Shown here in pieces: positions 21,152-32,762 of a DNA stretch of 64,000 bases; position 1 is the first letter of the stretch, and every line of letters begins with the position of its first letter. The translations under genes were made by a program, and so were the position numbers. The notes beneath the pieces are model-generated. The model saw only the letters and a list, made by a program, of their open reading frames with translations. It was not told where the DNA came from and searched no databases. Origin of the DNA: Lycium barbarum (lineage: Eukaryota; Streptophyta; Magnoliopsida; Solanales; Solanaceae); contig NC_083341.1 in assembly GCF_019175385.1 (NCBI RefSeq), forward strand, positions 63,955,800 to 64,019,799, read 5' to 3'.

Positions 21152-24100
21152 CTAGACAGTTGAGGTTGTCAGTGGTAACTTTCCTATGAAGTCACAGTTG
21201 AGACTTCCTAAATATAGATGATCCTCATGCTCTAACACAGATGTCACAAATGACATAACCTTTCCAGTTGGATCATCAAATCCTTTAGTTATCTTTCCAT
21301 CAGCTGCCACATTCACTACCATAGCTTTGTGGTATGCTCCGTTCACCCAGTTTATCAATTTGGGGAAAGCTGCCAGCAAATGTTTTGAAGCTCTTGACGA
21401 GTGTATGAAATTTAGCCTTGGAGGTGTTAACTGTTGCAGAGACAGATACAAGAGTGCTAAATTGACACATCAAATATATTTTCTTTGGTATTTAAATGGT
21501 GGATTATAGCTTACCTCTAGTACAGCAATCCAGAACGAACCATCTGGAGCAAGCTTGATGTTATCAGGTGCACCAGGAAGATTATCGACAAAGATATCTG
21601 TTTGTCCTTTGATTTCCTCTTTCAACCAATATTTCAGGCACCTAAATCTGATTATTAAGGAGGAAAAGAATGTTCAATGCAACACAAATTTCATATACTG
21701 ATTCCAATTGCCAAAAGAATGTGTCAGTGTAGAAACCATCCTAGTCGATGGGATTGCAAAATGAGAACATGTCTAAGCAACAACATACCCCATAAGTGGG
21801 GTCTGGGGAGGCTAGGATGTATCCAGACCTTACCCTTACCTTTGTGGGGTATAGAGACTATTTCTAATAGACCCTCTGCTCAAGAGAAATGAATCCGACC
21901 CAGGATTGTAAGAAAAGAGAAACATGTCTAAGCATTTTCAGCAAAAGAGTACATTCACAGAACATTTGATTATCTTATAGTTCGAGCTAGAAAATAATTT
22001 GAAAATACTTACTTCCAGGATTCGCATACAATTAAGTAATCTTCATCTGCAGAGAGAGTGACCCCATTTGCAAAGGCCAAGTTATCAAGAATTACAGATG
22101 TCTGGTTAAGCGAAGGATTATATTTGAGGAGCTGACCATGGGGCTTGGCCTCGAGCACGTCGAGGTACCATTCATGGAGTCCAAATTTTGTGCTTACAAC
22201 ACTGAAGTATAGACTCCCATCTGATGCTTCCACCACATCATCTGCAAATCTGTACGCACTAACTTTTAACTTGCAATGGATTTTAATTATACCTTATATG
22301 CACGCACATAAGAACAAGTGATGGACACAAGGATCCAGAGAATTTTTGTAATTTTGCTGCTAAGAGCATTATATAAACCATGCCCCAGGGCTTTGGTTCA
22401 TCGGTAAGGAATTATCTGTCACGTATGGGTTAGGCGCAGAGGCGAATCTAGGATTTCTGGAGCATGGGTTCGCCACTCAATTTTCAACCAAGTGCACCAT
22501 TTAGTCTTTTGTAGTATGTGTTCCCGTAGGTAGCATTATACTAATTTTAGAAAATATATACATAAAATATCTAGTTTTTCGGCGAGACCATGTGTTCACG
22601 TGCTCCAAAAAAAGGCCCTAAATTCACCATTGGTTAGGCGCACATCACAAATTCAAATTCTGCTGCAGACAAAGTCTAGTATTCAAGTTGGTTGGGAGGA
22701 AGATAGACTTTAATTTATATTTATTCAAGTGATATACACTGCACCGTGCATATTGAATTGATCATCTTATCTCCGATATTTTAATGCCAAGTGCACAAAG
22801 CATCCCGCTTAAGCAGGGTCCGGGGAAATGCCGCACCCCAAGGGGTGTGATGTATACAACCTACCCTAATACAAGCTTTAAACAAATTGCACAGATCGAA
22901 ATTTTATAGTTATATTGGGGAATTGATTCTTCCTTACTTGTTAGGCATCGTTCATTCCTTTTAATAGTGCAATTTTAGTGTCAGAAAGCTGTGGTAGATT
23001 GGTCTCTTACCAGTTCCCTCAATATGGTAGGGAGTAAGTAGAAGGGGTTCTTTCACTCGAAACATTTGTCTAATTTCTTCAGTGATTGGTACTTACACAA
23101 GTTATGTCGTTCTCTTCACCTCTTATTTAAGTAGTTAGGTCCGAATTTTACCGCATAACTCACAATAAACTTGGTTCCTGAATCAATCTCCCCGAACTTT
23201 ATTGGCTCGATGTTATAGCAATGGTGTACTTGATTTGCATTATAAATTATGCTGAAGCAAGAAGAAATACATAATAATTGTAATAAATAAACCATTGTAT
23301 ATGACTATGTGATGGTTAATGGTTGAAAAATAGTCAACTTGGGAGCTGATTTTTCAATATTTTTTATCTCCATGAGCCTAAAAGAGAGTGTAACCAAGCT
23401 TTTTACCACATCAGCGTCTAGGGAAGTAAAGATTATCAAATAGTCATGTTAAGGAGTAATTAAGACTATTGATAGTTTAGGTATGCAACTAATAATTTGC
23501 GTCAAGTTTAAGAGGAGTTTTCGGCGTTCTACTAATCTTAATTACCTAATTTTTTCACCATTGACATGTGAGGCAAGAACACTTGCGCCATCTTCACTAA
23601 CCTTAAGCAACCCCTGCACATCATATATAGTTACTGTTAGAAATTTTAGCTGTGCATATCAAATCGCCCCGGTAATACTATGTTAACGTTATGTACTATT
23701 TAAAACTTGTTAATTAATGTCTATTATGCATTTTTTTTATCTAGACAAGTTATCCAATTATGTACAGTACTTTAAAAAAAAATTATTACATAGTGGGTAG
23801 GGGCACCAACAAGGTGAAAGTTTAGGTAGCCAACCAACTGAGCTACTAGATCCCTACTTATTATACTTTTTTTTTAAAAAAAAAATTATTACATAAGGGG
23901 TAGGGGCACCAACGAGGTGAAAGTTTAGATAACATACTAACTGAGCTACTAGATCCCTACTTATTATGGAGGCTACCACTATAAGCAGAATGATTATTAC
24001 CTCTTCTGCATCACAAACTATGATATGGCCAGCAGATGATACTGTAAGTCCTAGTAATGTACCACGCCCAATATACTTCCAGTTCTCCCAAGTTCCATTA

Positions 24101-25196
24101 TTGTGCTTTCTTTTGATCCAACCATCTCTAGTAGCTGTATATAAAATTCCCATTTTGTCCATTGCCACATCTTCTGGTCTATCTAGAAACCCTTCTCCAA
24201 GTTTACTTACGCTCTGAAATTACAAAAAATCAGAATGAATACAATAATATACCAGTAGGGTTTGGATAGGGTAGAGTGTCATTACTAAAAAATTACTTAT
24301 TATTTTCCCGCTAAAATTTCCAAGTGAAAAATGTTAAGCGGTTATTCTCATAATATCTTAATTAAATTGGTGAGAAAAGAAAAAATAATAGTGTTTTCAC
24401 ACGGAAAAATTAGAAAGTTTCCTAAGTTTTAATGGGAACTTGTTTTCCACCATATATTTTTCCGGTGAGCTGGTTTGGTGAGAATGAGGTGAGAAAATTA
24501 TATTTTATAACCCAAATTTCTCATTGAATGTCGGTGAAAATAACCTCAATTTATAATAGTGTGTATGCAGACCTTATCTCTACCTCCCGGAGGTAGAGAG
24601 TCTATTTTCGAAAGACCCACGTCTCAAGTTCATCAAATCAAATTAGTTGTGGACAAGGAAATACGGCAATGAAGAAAACATGGCAACTAATAAAAGCAGT
24701 ACAAAGCATTCAGAAAAGAAACACTAACAACAATGAAATAGTGCGATAACCGAAGGAAAATAACAACAGATGGTAACAGATATCAAAAGCAAGAAATAAC
24801 ATGAATAAGGCTAAAACTACGACACACATGGTGCTCCCAACTACCACGCCCAAGCCTAATCCCGCCAAAAACCAGACAACGCTACCTACTAAAGTTCTAT
24901 CCTAATCCGCGACCTTCATATCCTCCTATAAAGAAAAAATGTAGAGGCAAGTAAGAAAATATTAAATTTAGGGGTCCTTCAGAAAATATTAAATTGAGGA
25001 GCCCTTCTTTTTTGGTTGAAGTTACCTGCAAATAGCTGTTTGATGTAAATGCAGTGGTGAAGGTTTTAGAGGCAAAAGGAATTTCTAGAATTTCAGGAGA
25101 TATTGGTGAGAAGAAAAGAACTTGGAGTGAAATAGCCAGTAAAATAACTATTATAATGCTAGAAAAAACCAGCATCGAATCCATAATGATGCTCAA
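21152..25196 (-). CDS. SSL: Strictosidine synthase-like protein, six exons, 366 aa
   Basis: Exons on the minus strand are 25196-25026, 24213-24001, 23613-23546, 22249-22013, 21647-21515 and 21430-21152. All have GT/AG borders and matching phases, 1101 nt in total. Residues 8-30 are a hydrophobic signal anchor (SMLVFSSIIIVILLAISLQV), so secretory or endomembrane placement is likely. The six-bladed beta-propeller Str_synth fold is shown by GEGFLDRPEDVA, RDGWIKRKH, FADDVVEASDGSLYF, LAFANGVTLSADEDYLIVCE and FVDNLPGAPDNI. Family knowledge: most SSL proteins lack strictosidine synthase activity and are plant orthologues of APMAP-like hydrolases, so alkaloid synthesis should not be assumed. A second Met at residue 5 is an alternative start. 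The gene is convergent with PAA, and its introns carry SINE and MITE insertions. Confidence 0.92.
21777..21887 (-). mobile_element. TS-SINE/RTE-type 3' tail, SSL intron 4
   Basis: CAACAACATACCCCATAAG, GTGGGGTCTGGGGAGGCTAG, CCAGACCTTACCCTTACC and GACCCTCTGCTCAAGAG follow the order of the LINE tail at 11097. No tRNA-like head is visible, so it could be a LINE tail fragment instead. Confidence 0.65.
22375..22745 (+). mobile_element. SINE split by a MITE, SSL intron 3
   Basis: GGCTTTGGTTCATCGGTAAGG (22389 on) and ACATCACAAATTCAAATTC (22642 on) are the tRNA-like head and B-box of one SINE. They are separated by the MITE at 22438-22631 and rejoin at its target duplication. Confidence 0.6.
22438..22631. 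mobile_element. MITE with a 10-bp target duplication
   Basis: Flanked by GGTTAGGCGC at 22428-22437 and 22632-22641. The ends AGAGGCGAATCTAGG and CCCTAAATTCACCATT are imperfect inverted repeats. A 9-10 bp duplication points to a Mutator-type transposase. Confidence 0.7.
22785..22875. mobile_element. SINE-like fragment
   Basis: CCCGCTTAAGCAGGGTCCGG and CACCCCAAGGGGTGTGATGTATACAACC resemble dispersed Solanaceae SINE tails. Borders and family uncertain. Confidence 0.35.
23781..23967 (-). repeat. Tandemly duplicated A-box SINE fragment, SSL intron 2
   Basis: Two copies about 100 bp apart (23781-23864 and about 23883-23967). On the minus strand each reads GGGATCTAGTAGCTCAGTT, a good pol III A-box. 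The first copy continues GGTTGGCTACC; the second is altered there. Each lies next to a poly-A/T run. Confidence 0.6.
24558..24635 (-). mobile_element. TS-SINE/RTE tail remnant, SSL intron 1
   Basis: GTATGCAGACCTTATCTCTACC, GGAGGTAGAGAG and AAAGACCCACGTCTCAAG match the central part of the other (TTG)n tails. Both ends are missing. Confidence 0.5.
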
Positions 25197-26738
25197 TTTT
25201 TTCTCTAGTGCAGTTTGCAGATGAGACGTATGGAGGAAAAACTCAGTCCTTCAGATAAAAATGATTTCTCTGGTCCAAAATTTCTATTACCAGGCCACAA
25301 AGTTTGGATAGAATTTGTGGCTGAAAACAAGCTATAGGTAATAGCTGTTGGAAATTTTACCAAAAATATACTTTATCAGGAACGCTGTAGAGAATTTTTT
25401 ATAACTTGAGTTGTGTTAATTAAGATATTGTTCTTAAAGATATTTTATCCGGTATGAATGTATCTCTCAGGATTCAACAAGCTCTTCTGATACAAAATTA
25501 GGAGTCAAAATCTGACAAACATTAATTGAAAGACCAGCACAAAACAAGAAAGGAGGAAGAATTGTACATCTCATTCAAAAGAAAAAGAGTTGGGATTTAG
25601 TCCCAGCCAATTATGATAAGCCAGCAACGTCTCTTTGGTAATTGTCAAAGACAATTGAAAACTTTTTAATGGATTAAATGTCGTGACTGAAGTTAACGTT
25701 AGAATGATGACGTTGGAGTGGCCATCAAAGCTATTCAATAGTCATTAGGAAGAATAATGGCTAATCAAGATGGGGTGATTAATGACTTTTAATCATGGCA
25801 TTAATGACTTTTAATCACGGCTAGTAAAAAATAAAAATATGTTTAACTTATTTTTTGAGATATAATTTTTTTTTTTTTTATAACAATAGCTATAACAATA
25901 CCCCCTATGTTCTCAATCACTTTTCGTTTTTTGAGAGTCAAATAAAAAATATTTGACCGCGATTTATTTGTATACTTTTAAAATATTTTAAACTGTTAAT
26001 TATTGTGACTTATAATACTTTTTATGTAGTTTTAAAATAATGTATGTTATTTTCAACAAACTTAAAGATCGTATGTCCGAATTCACAGTCAAAATAAAAA
26101 AGTTTGATTCTCAAAATCGAATTGTGTCACATAAATTGGGGCAGAAAGAGTATTAAATAGTACATATTATTTAATACAGTGGGCTCAACAGTCACTTTAC
26201 ATAAATATTTTTCAATTTATTTGTCTTATTTTCCTTTTTAGCATATTTAAAAAGAATGTCTTTCTTTTGTTGGTAACACTTTAGTTCCAACTTTCCACAT
26301 GCCAGCTGGCTAAAGGATCACTTTACATCAACACATATTATTGTGGAGATTGACCGTCATTTGGTTTAACAAGCGTGGCAGAAATCTTGCGGCAACAACT
26401 CTTATTTTGATGTTATTATTCATGACTGCAAAACACTTATGTGTGACTTTACTTCTGTTTCTTTGTCTTTTGTCAAAAAAATAGCGAATCAGTGTGCCCA
26501 TCTGTTAGCTTGGGCTTCGGGTTCTATGTCTTATGCTATAGAGTGGATGCTAGATCCCCATCTTTGATTCATGATGTACTCAACTTAGATTTGATTAATA
26601 ATTGATCAGAATGCCTTTTCAAAAAAAAATATATATATATATATCCACAAGCCATGTTTATGATATGCCATCCACGTGTAATAGTCCCGCTCCCTAGTAC
26701 AGACACCATTTCCTTGTATATTCCCCTTTAGGGATACA
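25197..26738. other. SSL upstream intergenic region
   Basis: AT-rich, and contains the SSL promoter near its left end. No coding frame or known repeat family recognised apart from A/T and TA runs near 25865 and 26622. Confidence 0.5.
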
Positions 26739-26868
26739 CAACAACAACATACCCTGTATAATCCCAACAGGTGGGGTGTGGAAAGGGTAACGTGTATGGA
26801 AACCTTAACCCTACCCTGTGACGGGTAGAGAGGTTGTTTCTGATAGACCTCCGGCTTAAGGAGAGTTG
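26739..26868 (-). mobile_element. TS-SINE/RTE-type 3' tail
   Basis: ACAACAACATACCCTGTATAAT, CAGGTGGGGTGTGG, ACCTTAACCCTACCCTG, GGGTAGAGAGGTTGTTTCTG and GACCTCCGGCTTAAGGAGAG are in the same order as at 21777 and 11097. Confidence 0.65.
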
Positions 26869-27096
26869 AAAAGGAATCAGTAAAAATAAATAGTAATAAT
26901 AACCAGTAATGACAACAAGATACTAGGACAACGTAGTAAAAGAAACAATCAGATGGTACTAGAGATCCAAGAATAAGCAAACGTAACAAACATACTACTA
27001 CTCTTAGTACGAAAAATAAATTCGTGCGCCAAATACAAAAATGAACAGATATCCTAAAATTTCACTTGTGGAATTTAAAATCCCAAATAATGACGA

Positions 27097-27965
27097 TGTA
27101 ACCAACAAATTTTTGGGTCTTAGAAAAATAAATAATCAAGACAGGAAAATTGAGTAACAAAATGTAGTATTTGATTTCAAGAATGTTGAGTGTTACAATC
27201 TCTATATAATCCTCTGATTCTCCAACAATAATGTAAACTATGTTGAAACTTGAATTTGATTTAGATTCAAGGACTTCAGCAGCTTGATCTTAAATCTTCG
27301 TATTTGAATTTGGACTTAGATAATTTGCCACGAACAAGTAACTTGATCTTGAACGCCTTGATATTTGTATTCGTTCTTAATCTTGAACTTAACTTGAACT
27401 TGATTGCTTGAACTTGTAGCTTGTAGAGAAATATGTAGACTTTGATCCACGAGCTCTCTTCTTGCTTTTTGTTCTTAATTCCTCTCCTTTGTGAGTTATG
27501 AGGACCCCTATTTATAGTTTTAGGGAAGGTGTAGCTGTGTGATTTGATTGGTCAGAGCATGCCATCCGTACCCTTAGCATGATTTCATTGGCCCATTAAT
27601 TTGACTTGAATTGCCACCTCACTTGACATGTGGCATGGGCCTGAATTTTAAGATGGGCTTGGACCTTTGGCTATTAAAGTGACACATTATTTGGAGCCCA
27701 ATTAAATGGATTAGCCCAATGTATTTAGGATTAGATGAACAATCCAATCATATTAGCCACATTATTTGAACTATTTTCTTCAATTTAATATAGTCCAAAT
27801 TAATTTATGAATTTATATCCAATAAAATTTAAATGACTATAAATGCTCCCAAATTTAACACTTGTCAAATATCCATTATTGGATTTCAAAGACTAGACTT
27901 GAAGTAACATCTTTTTATTCAAAAGAAACTTCAGATATTAGTCCAAACTACCCGATTCTTGCACA
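27097..27965 (-). mobile_element. Possible solo LTR
   Basis: The left end TGTAACCAACAAATTTTTGG and, on the minus strand, a TATA-like AACTATAAATAGGGG (about 27515) suggest an LTR read right to left. No coding potential. The right end and target duplication were not found. Confidence 0.35.
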
Positions 27966-28088
27966 TGTGTTTCCCGTCTTATAATTCTAGAAACCTCAGT
28001 CTTTGCTTTATAAATTACTGCATCGTAATTCATAGCAAGTTGACTTAGTTAGCACATTTATTAAATAAAAATAAATATGAAACTCTAA

Positions 28089-28238
28089 GAGCCCGTTTGG
28101 ATTGGCTTCTTGAGTGTTTGGCTGACCAGCTTAAAGTCATTTTTTGCTTAAAATAAGCCCAAATTAGCTTATCTAAAACAGCTTATAAGCTGAAAATAGC
28201 TTATAAGCTGCTTTTTTTAAGCCCATCCAAACAGGCTC
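28089..28238. mobile_element. Tourist-like (PIF/Harbinger) MITE
   Basis: A 150-bp element with ends GAGCCCGTTTGGAT and ATCCAAACAGGCTC (inverted, one mismatch), flanked by the 3-bp duplication TAA (28086-28088 and 28239-28241), as expected for Tourist elements. Confidence 0.8.
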
Positions 28239-28241
28239 TAA

Positions 28242-29165
28242 AGCATTTCCTCAATTTATATAGTATCAGTACACCTCATTCGGTCATATCTTAATTGATT
28301 GTAAATAATTTTTCGTGATATATAAAATTTTCAATTATCAAAAAAATAATTACTATTTTTATTTTCTTGGAGATGAACTTGTAATATTTTGACTTTGTTT
28401 AAGTTTAATTTATAAATAAGTGGATTACATTTAAAATAAACATTTTATATTATCACGTGTTTTTTTTTTGTACTATTAACTTCTCACGTTTCAAGCATTC
28501 ATTTTTTTTTCATGTTAATTGCTTTGTTTTCTTTATCTGGTTGAGCAAGTACAATATACTTCTTCCTTTATGTCACATCCAAAAAAAAAAAAAATACATT
28601 GTGAAATTGTTCTTGTGAACATAATCCTGAAAGAGTTTGAATTTTGTGGTCCTTACCCTCTGTACTTTTGATATGGTAAAGATTTATCACGAACCCCATG
28701 GAAAAGTCAAGAATGATGACCCAAATAATTGTAATGTTGCTCTCCCTTCTTGTTATGAACGTAGCCTTGAACTGTATTATTTATTTATTTTGACAGCAAC
28801 CAACGTTCTCCTTTATTTAGGCTATTGCTAGCTTGTCTTCCTTCAATTATGTGATGTAAAGCTCCTCATGTTTAATATGCAGCACCTTCCCTTTATTTTC
28901 AACGTAGTACTTCACCGTATTTGCATAATGGTTGTGATGACTTTTATCATTTGTGTGCACTTATTTAAAAAAAATTCATCTCATGACAATGAATTATTTT
29001 TATTGTACATTGTATAGCTTCGTCCTTGGTGTATTTGTTTGTCTTTGATATTTTCAGAAGCCAACTCAATCTATCTTGGAATTTTTTTGTTGAGCTCTGC
29101 CGTGCACAATTTTAAAGACTCCGAAATAATTTTTTGAAGCAAATACCAACACAACTTGTGAGCTG
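28242..29165. other. Upstream region of the PMD gene
   Basis: AT-rich non-coding DNA with poly-T and poly-A runs. The 28637-28831 frame looks spurious. Confidence 0.5.
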
Positions 29166-29167
29166 AA

Positions 29168-29695
29168 GACTTTAATTTGTCTGAGACAAAGGCCATTACA
29201 CCGTCTGAGTCAAAGACCCCCTTTTTTTTAATCCAAAGCAAGGACATTACACTGTCTATGCGAAGGAATTTTACTTTTTTTTTGCTTGTCCGGAGCAAGG
29301 CCAATACACCGTCTATGCTAGGACTTTTATTTATTTTTTTGTTTGTCCGAAGCAAGGCCATTACACCGTCTATGCTAAGGACATTTTTTTTGTTTGTCCG
29401 AAGCAAGACCATTACACCGTATATGCGCGCTAAGGACTTTTTTTGTTTGTCCGAAGCAAGGCCATTACACCGTCTATGCTAAGGACCCCTTTTTTTTATT
29501 TGTCCGAAGCAAGGCCAATACACTGTCTATGCTGAGGACTTTAATTCTTTTGTCTAAGGCAAAGACCACTACACCGTCTAAGTCAAAGACCCTTTTTTAA
29601 TCCGAAGCAAGACCAATACACCGTCTATGCTAAGGAACTTTAACCCTTTTTTTTGTTTGTCCGAAGCAAGGCTAATACACCGTCTACGCTAAGGA
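29168..29695. repeat. Minisatellite of about ten copies just before the PMD start codon
   Basis: The unit carries TTTGTCCGAAGCAAGGCC and ATTACACCGTCTATGC plus TAAGGACTTTTTT, with cores about 46-60 bp apart from 29198 to 29676. T-run length varies between copies. A TTTTGCAG acceptor-like site precedes the PMD start, so the array may lie in a 5' UTR intron. Confidence 0.88.
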
Positions 29696-29788
29696 CTTTA
29701 AATGTTTTCTTAAATTTAAAACCATGATTATTACTTTACAAAGTTAAGGTGCTGATAAGTTCTCCCTTTTGTTTTTGCAGTTTGAATC

Positions 29789-30723
29789 ATGGTTTACTTC
29801 AGAGGTTCGACATCTTCTTCTTCTAAGGTACAATATCTTATAATATCGGATCATAAGGACAGCAAAGTAGAGACGAGATTGCTTGTCGAAACACCCTTAG
29901 TTGGACAATATGTTGCTTCGTGGCCTCCTTTGAGGAATCCATCTTGTTTGAGTGACTGGACTCTTGAATACCATTGTCGTCCGCCCAAAACGTGGGAGCT
30001 TTGCTTCTCTTTTCATCATACTAAAAAGTTTGCAAGTTCTTTACCATGCTTGGGGCGACGAATTCTGAATGGAGAAACTGGTTGGAGTGATACTTTCATA
30101 CTTGGTGACGAGTTTCATTACATCCCTGGTTATTGGGAGTGGGTTGAAGACGTTCTCAACAGGAGTTACAAAACTTTGAAGGAAGCAAAAATTTATGATG
30201 CTGTGTATAAGTCCCTTTTTACTTATGACCATAATACAAACATCATGCAAGCATTCTGCGAAGCTTGGTGTCCACTTACAAACACATTACTTACTTCAGC
30301 TGGAGAAATATCTGAGTCACTTTGGGACTTAAACATACTTGGTGGGCTACCCATAGCAGGAACTCCTTACGAGGAGGTTGTGCCAAACGCTATAGAACTT
30401 ACGGGCACATTTGACAAGGGCAAAAGGTATCTCCCTCAGGCTTGTGAGCACTTATTTGATGTCTTCCAGCAGCTACGAGAGGGAGGTAGCAATAACCCAC
30501 ATGTTCCCGTGAGAAAATGGGTAAAGTTTTGGTGTATGAAAGCTGCGAAGTATGAACAATCTCCGCCAAGAAGAGAAAAGAAGTCCGCTCATTTCAAATC
30601 GTCGCACAATCCAACTAGGGAATTTGATGAGGCTGTTAATTGGTCGATTGCTGAAGAAGCCTTGTTCCAGAAGTCAGGGGTTATGGGTCATAAGACAGAT
30701 GAAACATACTTAGCTGCCTTTTT
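29789..30723 (+). pseudogene. Plant mobile domain (PMD / aminotransferase-like) gene, 5' half
   Basis: An open frame of about 310 codons starting MVYFRGSTSSSSKVQY. PMD signatures: LPCLGRRILNGETGWSD, YIPGYWEWVEDVLNRS, VYKSLFTYDHNTNIMQAF, AFCEAWCPLTNTLLTSAGE, LWDLNILGGLPIAGTPYEEV, then DETYLAAF, where LTR DNA enters. The last residues of the open frame, after 30723, are LTR-encoded. Coding resumes at 47100 with LSCWLYIFVMPRGGDF. PMD proteins (MAIN/MAIL relatives) are linked to transposon silencing and development, and PMD genes are also carried by transposons. No role can be assigned to this broken copy. Confidence 0.88.
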
Positions 30724-32762
30724 TGTCACATCCCAACCTCGGGGGGTGTGGCCGGCACCCGGCACCCGAAGGGCCGAGTGAACCAACTGTGATATTTGAA
30801 CTCTGTAATGTGAATCATAGGCCGAAAAGGCCGCTGAATAACAATTGTAAGAAGTATATCATAACAACCTGCAAGCAGAAAAGGCCCAACAATACATATA
30901 TGCATAACTAGGGCCTACAAGGCCACAACCAAGAAAGACAACTAGTCAGAAGGCCAGCAAGGCCAAACACAATACCTGTACACTGACTATAGTTTGTAAA
31001 CCTCTAAGAGCACTAATATGCTTCAACTAGTCGGGACAGTAGCCCCGACGTACCCATAGCCATACTCTATATATACATATATGCATGCATCTTATTTAAT
31101 GACTCTGACCAGTAACTCTGGAGAATGGAGTACGAAGATCCCTGCTGAACTTTGATATCCTACCGAGAAAGGTACAACAATCCGTCTATTGTACCCGTGG
31201 GCATGATCACAGCGCATAAAATGCGTCAATACGAAATATGTACCGAGTATGTAAGGCAGTAAGCATAAACGTAACATAAGCATAAGAGATACAAATAACT
31301 TGGGAAAAGATATAGAGACAACCTGAAACTCTGAACGAGGCCACTGAGGGTGACCATAATCATGACATAAATGTAAATGCATGCCCGTAAAATCATTCCT
31401 CACTGTAGAGGTATATATCATATCATATAACAATAATAAATCCCTCTGTGGGGTGAGCTCATCATCATAACGCCATCTTTGCCCAACTGATCAGTGGCAA
31501 TGCACAGCTACGTGCCTACCCGGCCGCCTACAACACGGCTCGGTAAAGAAAGAAACACATCTAGGTGCATATATAAGTGCCTACCCGGCCGACTATAGCG
31601 CGGCTCGGTAATGAAAATAAATACATATATATATAAGGGCAATGCAAGACTGACCTCAGAAGAGTATAATAAAAAGAGTCGGAGTAACCTATCGTCGTTA
31701 GCCTTCGACTATCATTATTGTCGCTACGTTTATCATTATTTGATCGTTAGGCCAAAGAAGTAAAAGTACAAGGAAACATCTTGTTATGAATTATTCACGA
31801 AGCCAAAGTCTCTTATGAAATATGATCGACACAACTTTTATCGGAAAGAGTGTGCCAACGAGAGGTTCGTCACCTTGGAGCAATAGACAAGAAGATAAGG
31901 ATTAACTTAATTAAAGGAAGTACAATCAACTCAACTTTGATGTGAAGAGTACCATAACTAACATCATTCTTCATTCAATAAACAAGAGGAATACGAAATG
32001 TGAAAGGTACTTCAATACAAACTATTCATGAGAAAAGGGTAAGCTTAACCATTTTGGGACATGATCGACACAAGTTGAACGGAAGGTCTTTTAATCGATA
32101 GCCAAAAGGATATGTGGACCATAATTTGGTACAAGTCATAGATGGTATGTGTCAGCTCAATTATCATGGAACGTGATCGATCCAAGCTAGCGGAACAACT
32201 TTTCAATGAAAGGTCATTTGAAATCTAGTCATGCCACAAAGAGAATAAAAAGCCCTACATAACTCGTCGATTGGAGTTATACACATTTCCATAAGCTTCG
32301 AACACTTTATAACTGACTTCCTACAAGATACGAACAATTCAAGATCAACTTTGAGCATATAGCCAATAAAAATCTTCATTTAGGCATTTTATCGAGCAAT
32401 TCGTAGGCACGAGTTTGTAAGCTCTTTTGTAGGGTAGCTTCTTGTAAAACACTACCAAAAACCTACTTTTATACTCCTCCTTACTACCATGATTCGATCC
32501 ATACCATCATAACTCCAAACAATACAACAAACCCAACACAAATAGCTCAACAATTTAGCCATGTCCATGGAAGCTTCAAGTTTTAACCTTCCCTTCATCT
32601 CTTTGAGCCTTACAAGTAATTAAACCTAAGAAAATAGAGGGAAAATCCCATATGAATAAGTTATAAGCTTGGAGAGAAGTGGAGAAGTGAGGGGAATGAA
32701 TATAATGAAGTGGGATCACATTTAAATACTTGGAATAACTCAGCCCGTCGGGACTTCCACGG
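30724..32762 (-). mobile_element. Gypsy-type LTR segment, reversed (U5 end at left)
   Basis: Begins TGTCACATCCCAACCTC, the complement of the GTGACA LTR end. Contains, in reverse, the conserved U5-side blocks (GTGGGCATGATCACAGCGC; ACGAAATATGTACCGAGTATG). The right end, near CCGTCGGGACTTCCACGG, lies in the promoter part of the LTR (TATTTAAATG on the minus strand), so the U3 start is missing. TTTTT (30719-30723) precedes it. The right limit is approximate. Confidence 0.65.

Noticed and set aside
29177..29600. Repeat protein with RSKAITPSM units
   Set aside because: The minisatellite read in frame; T-run length changes break the frame between units, and it lies upstream of the PMD start.
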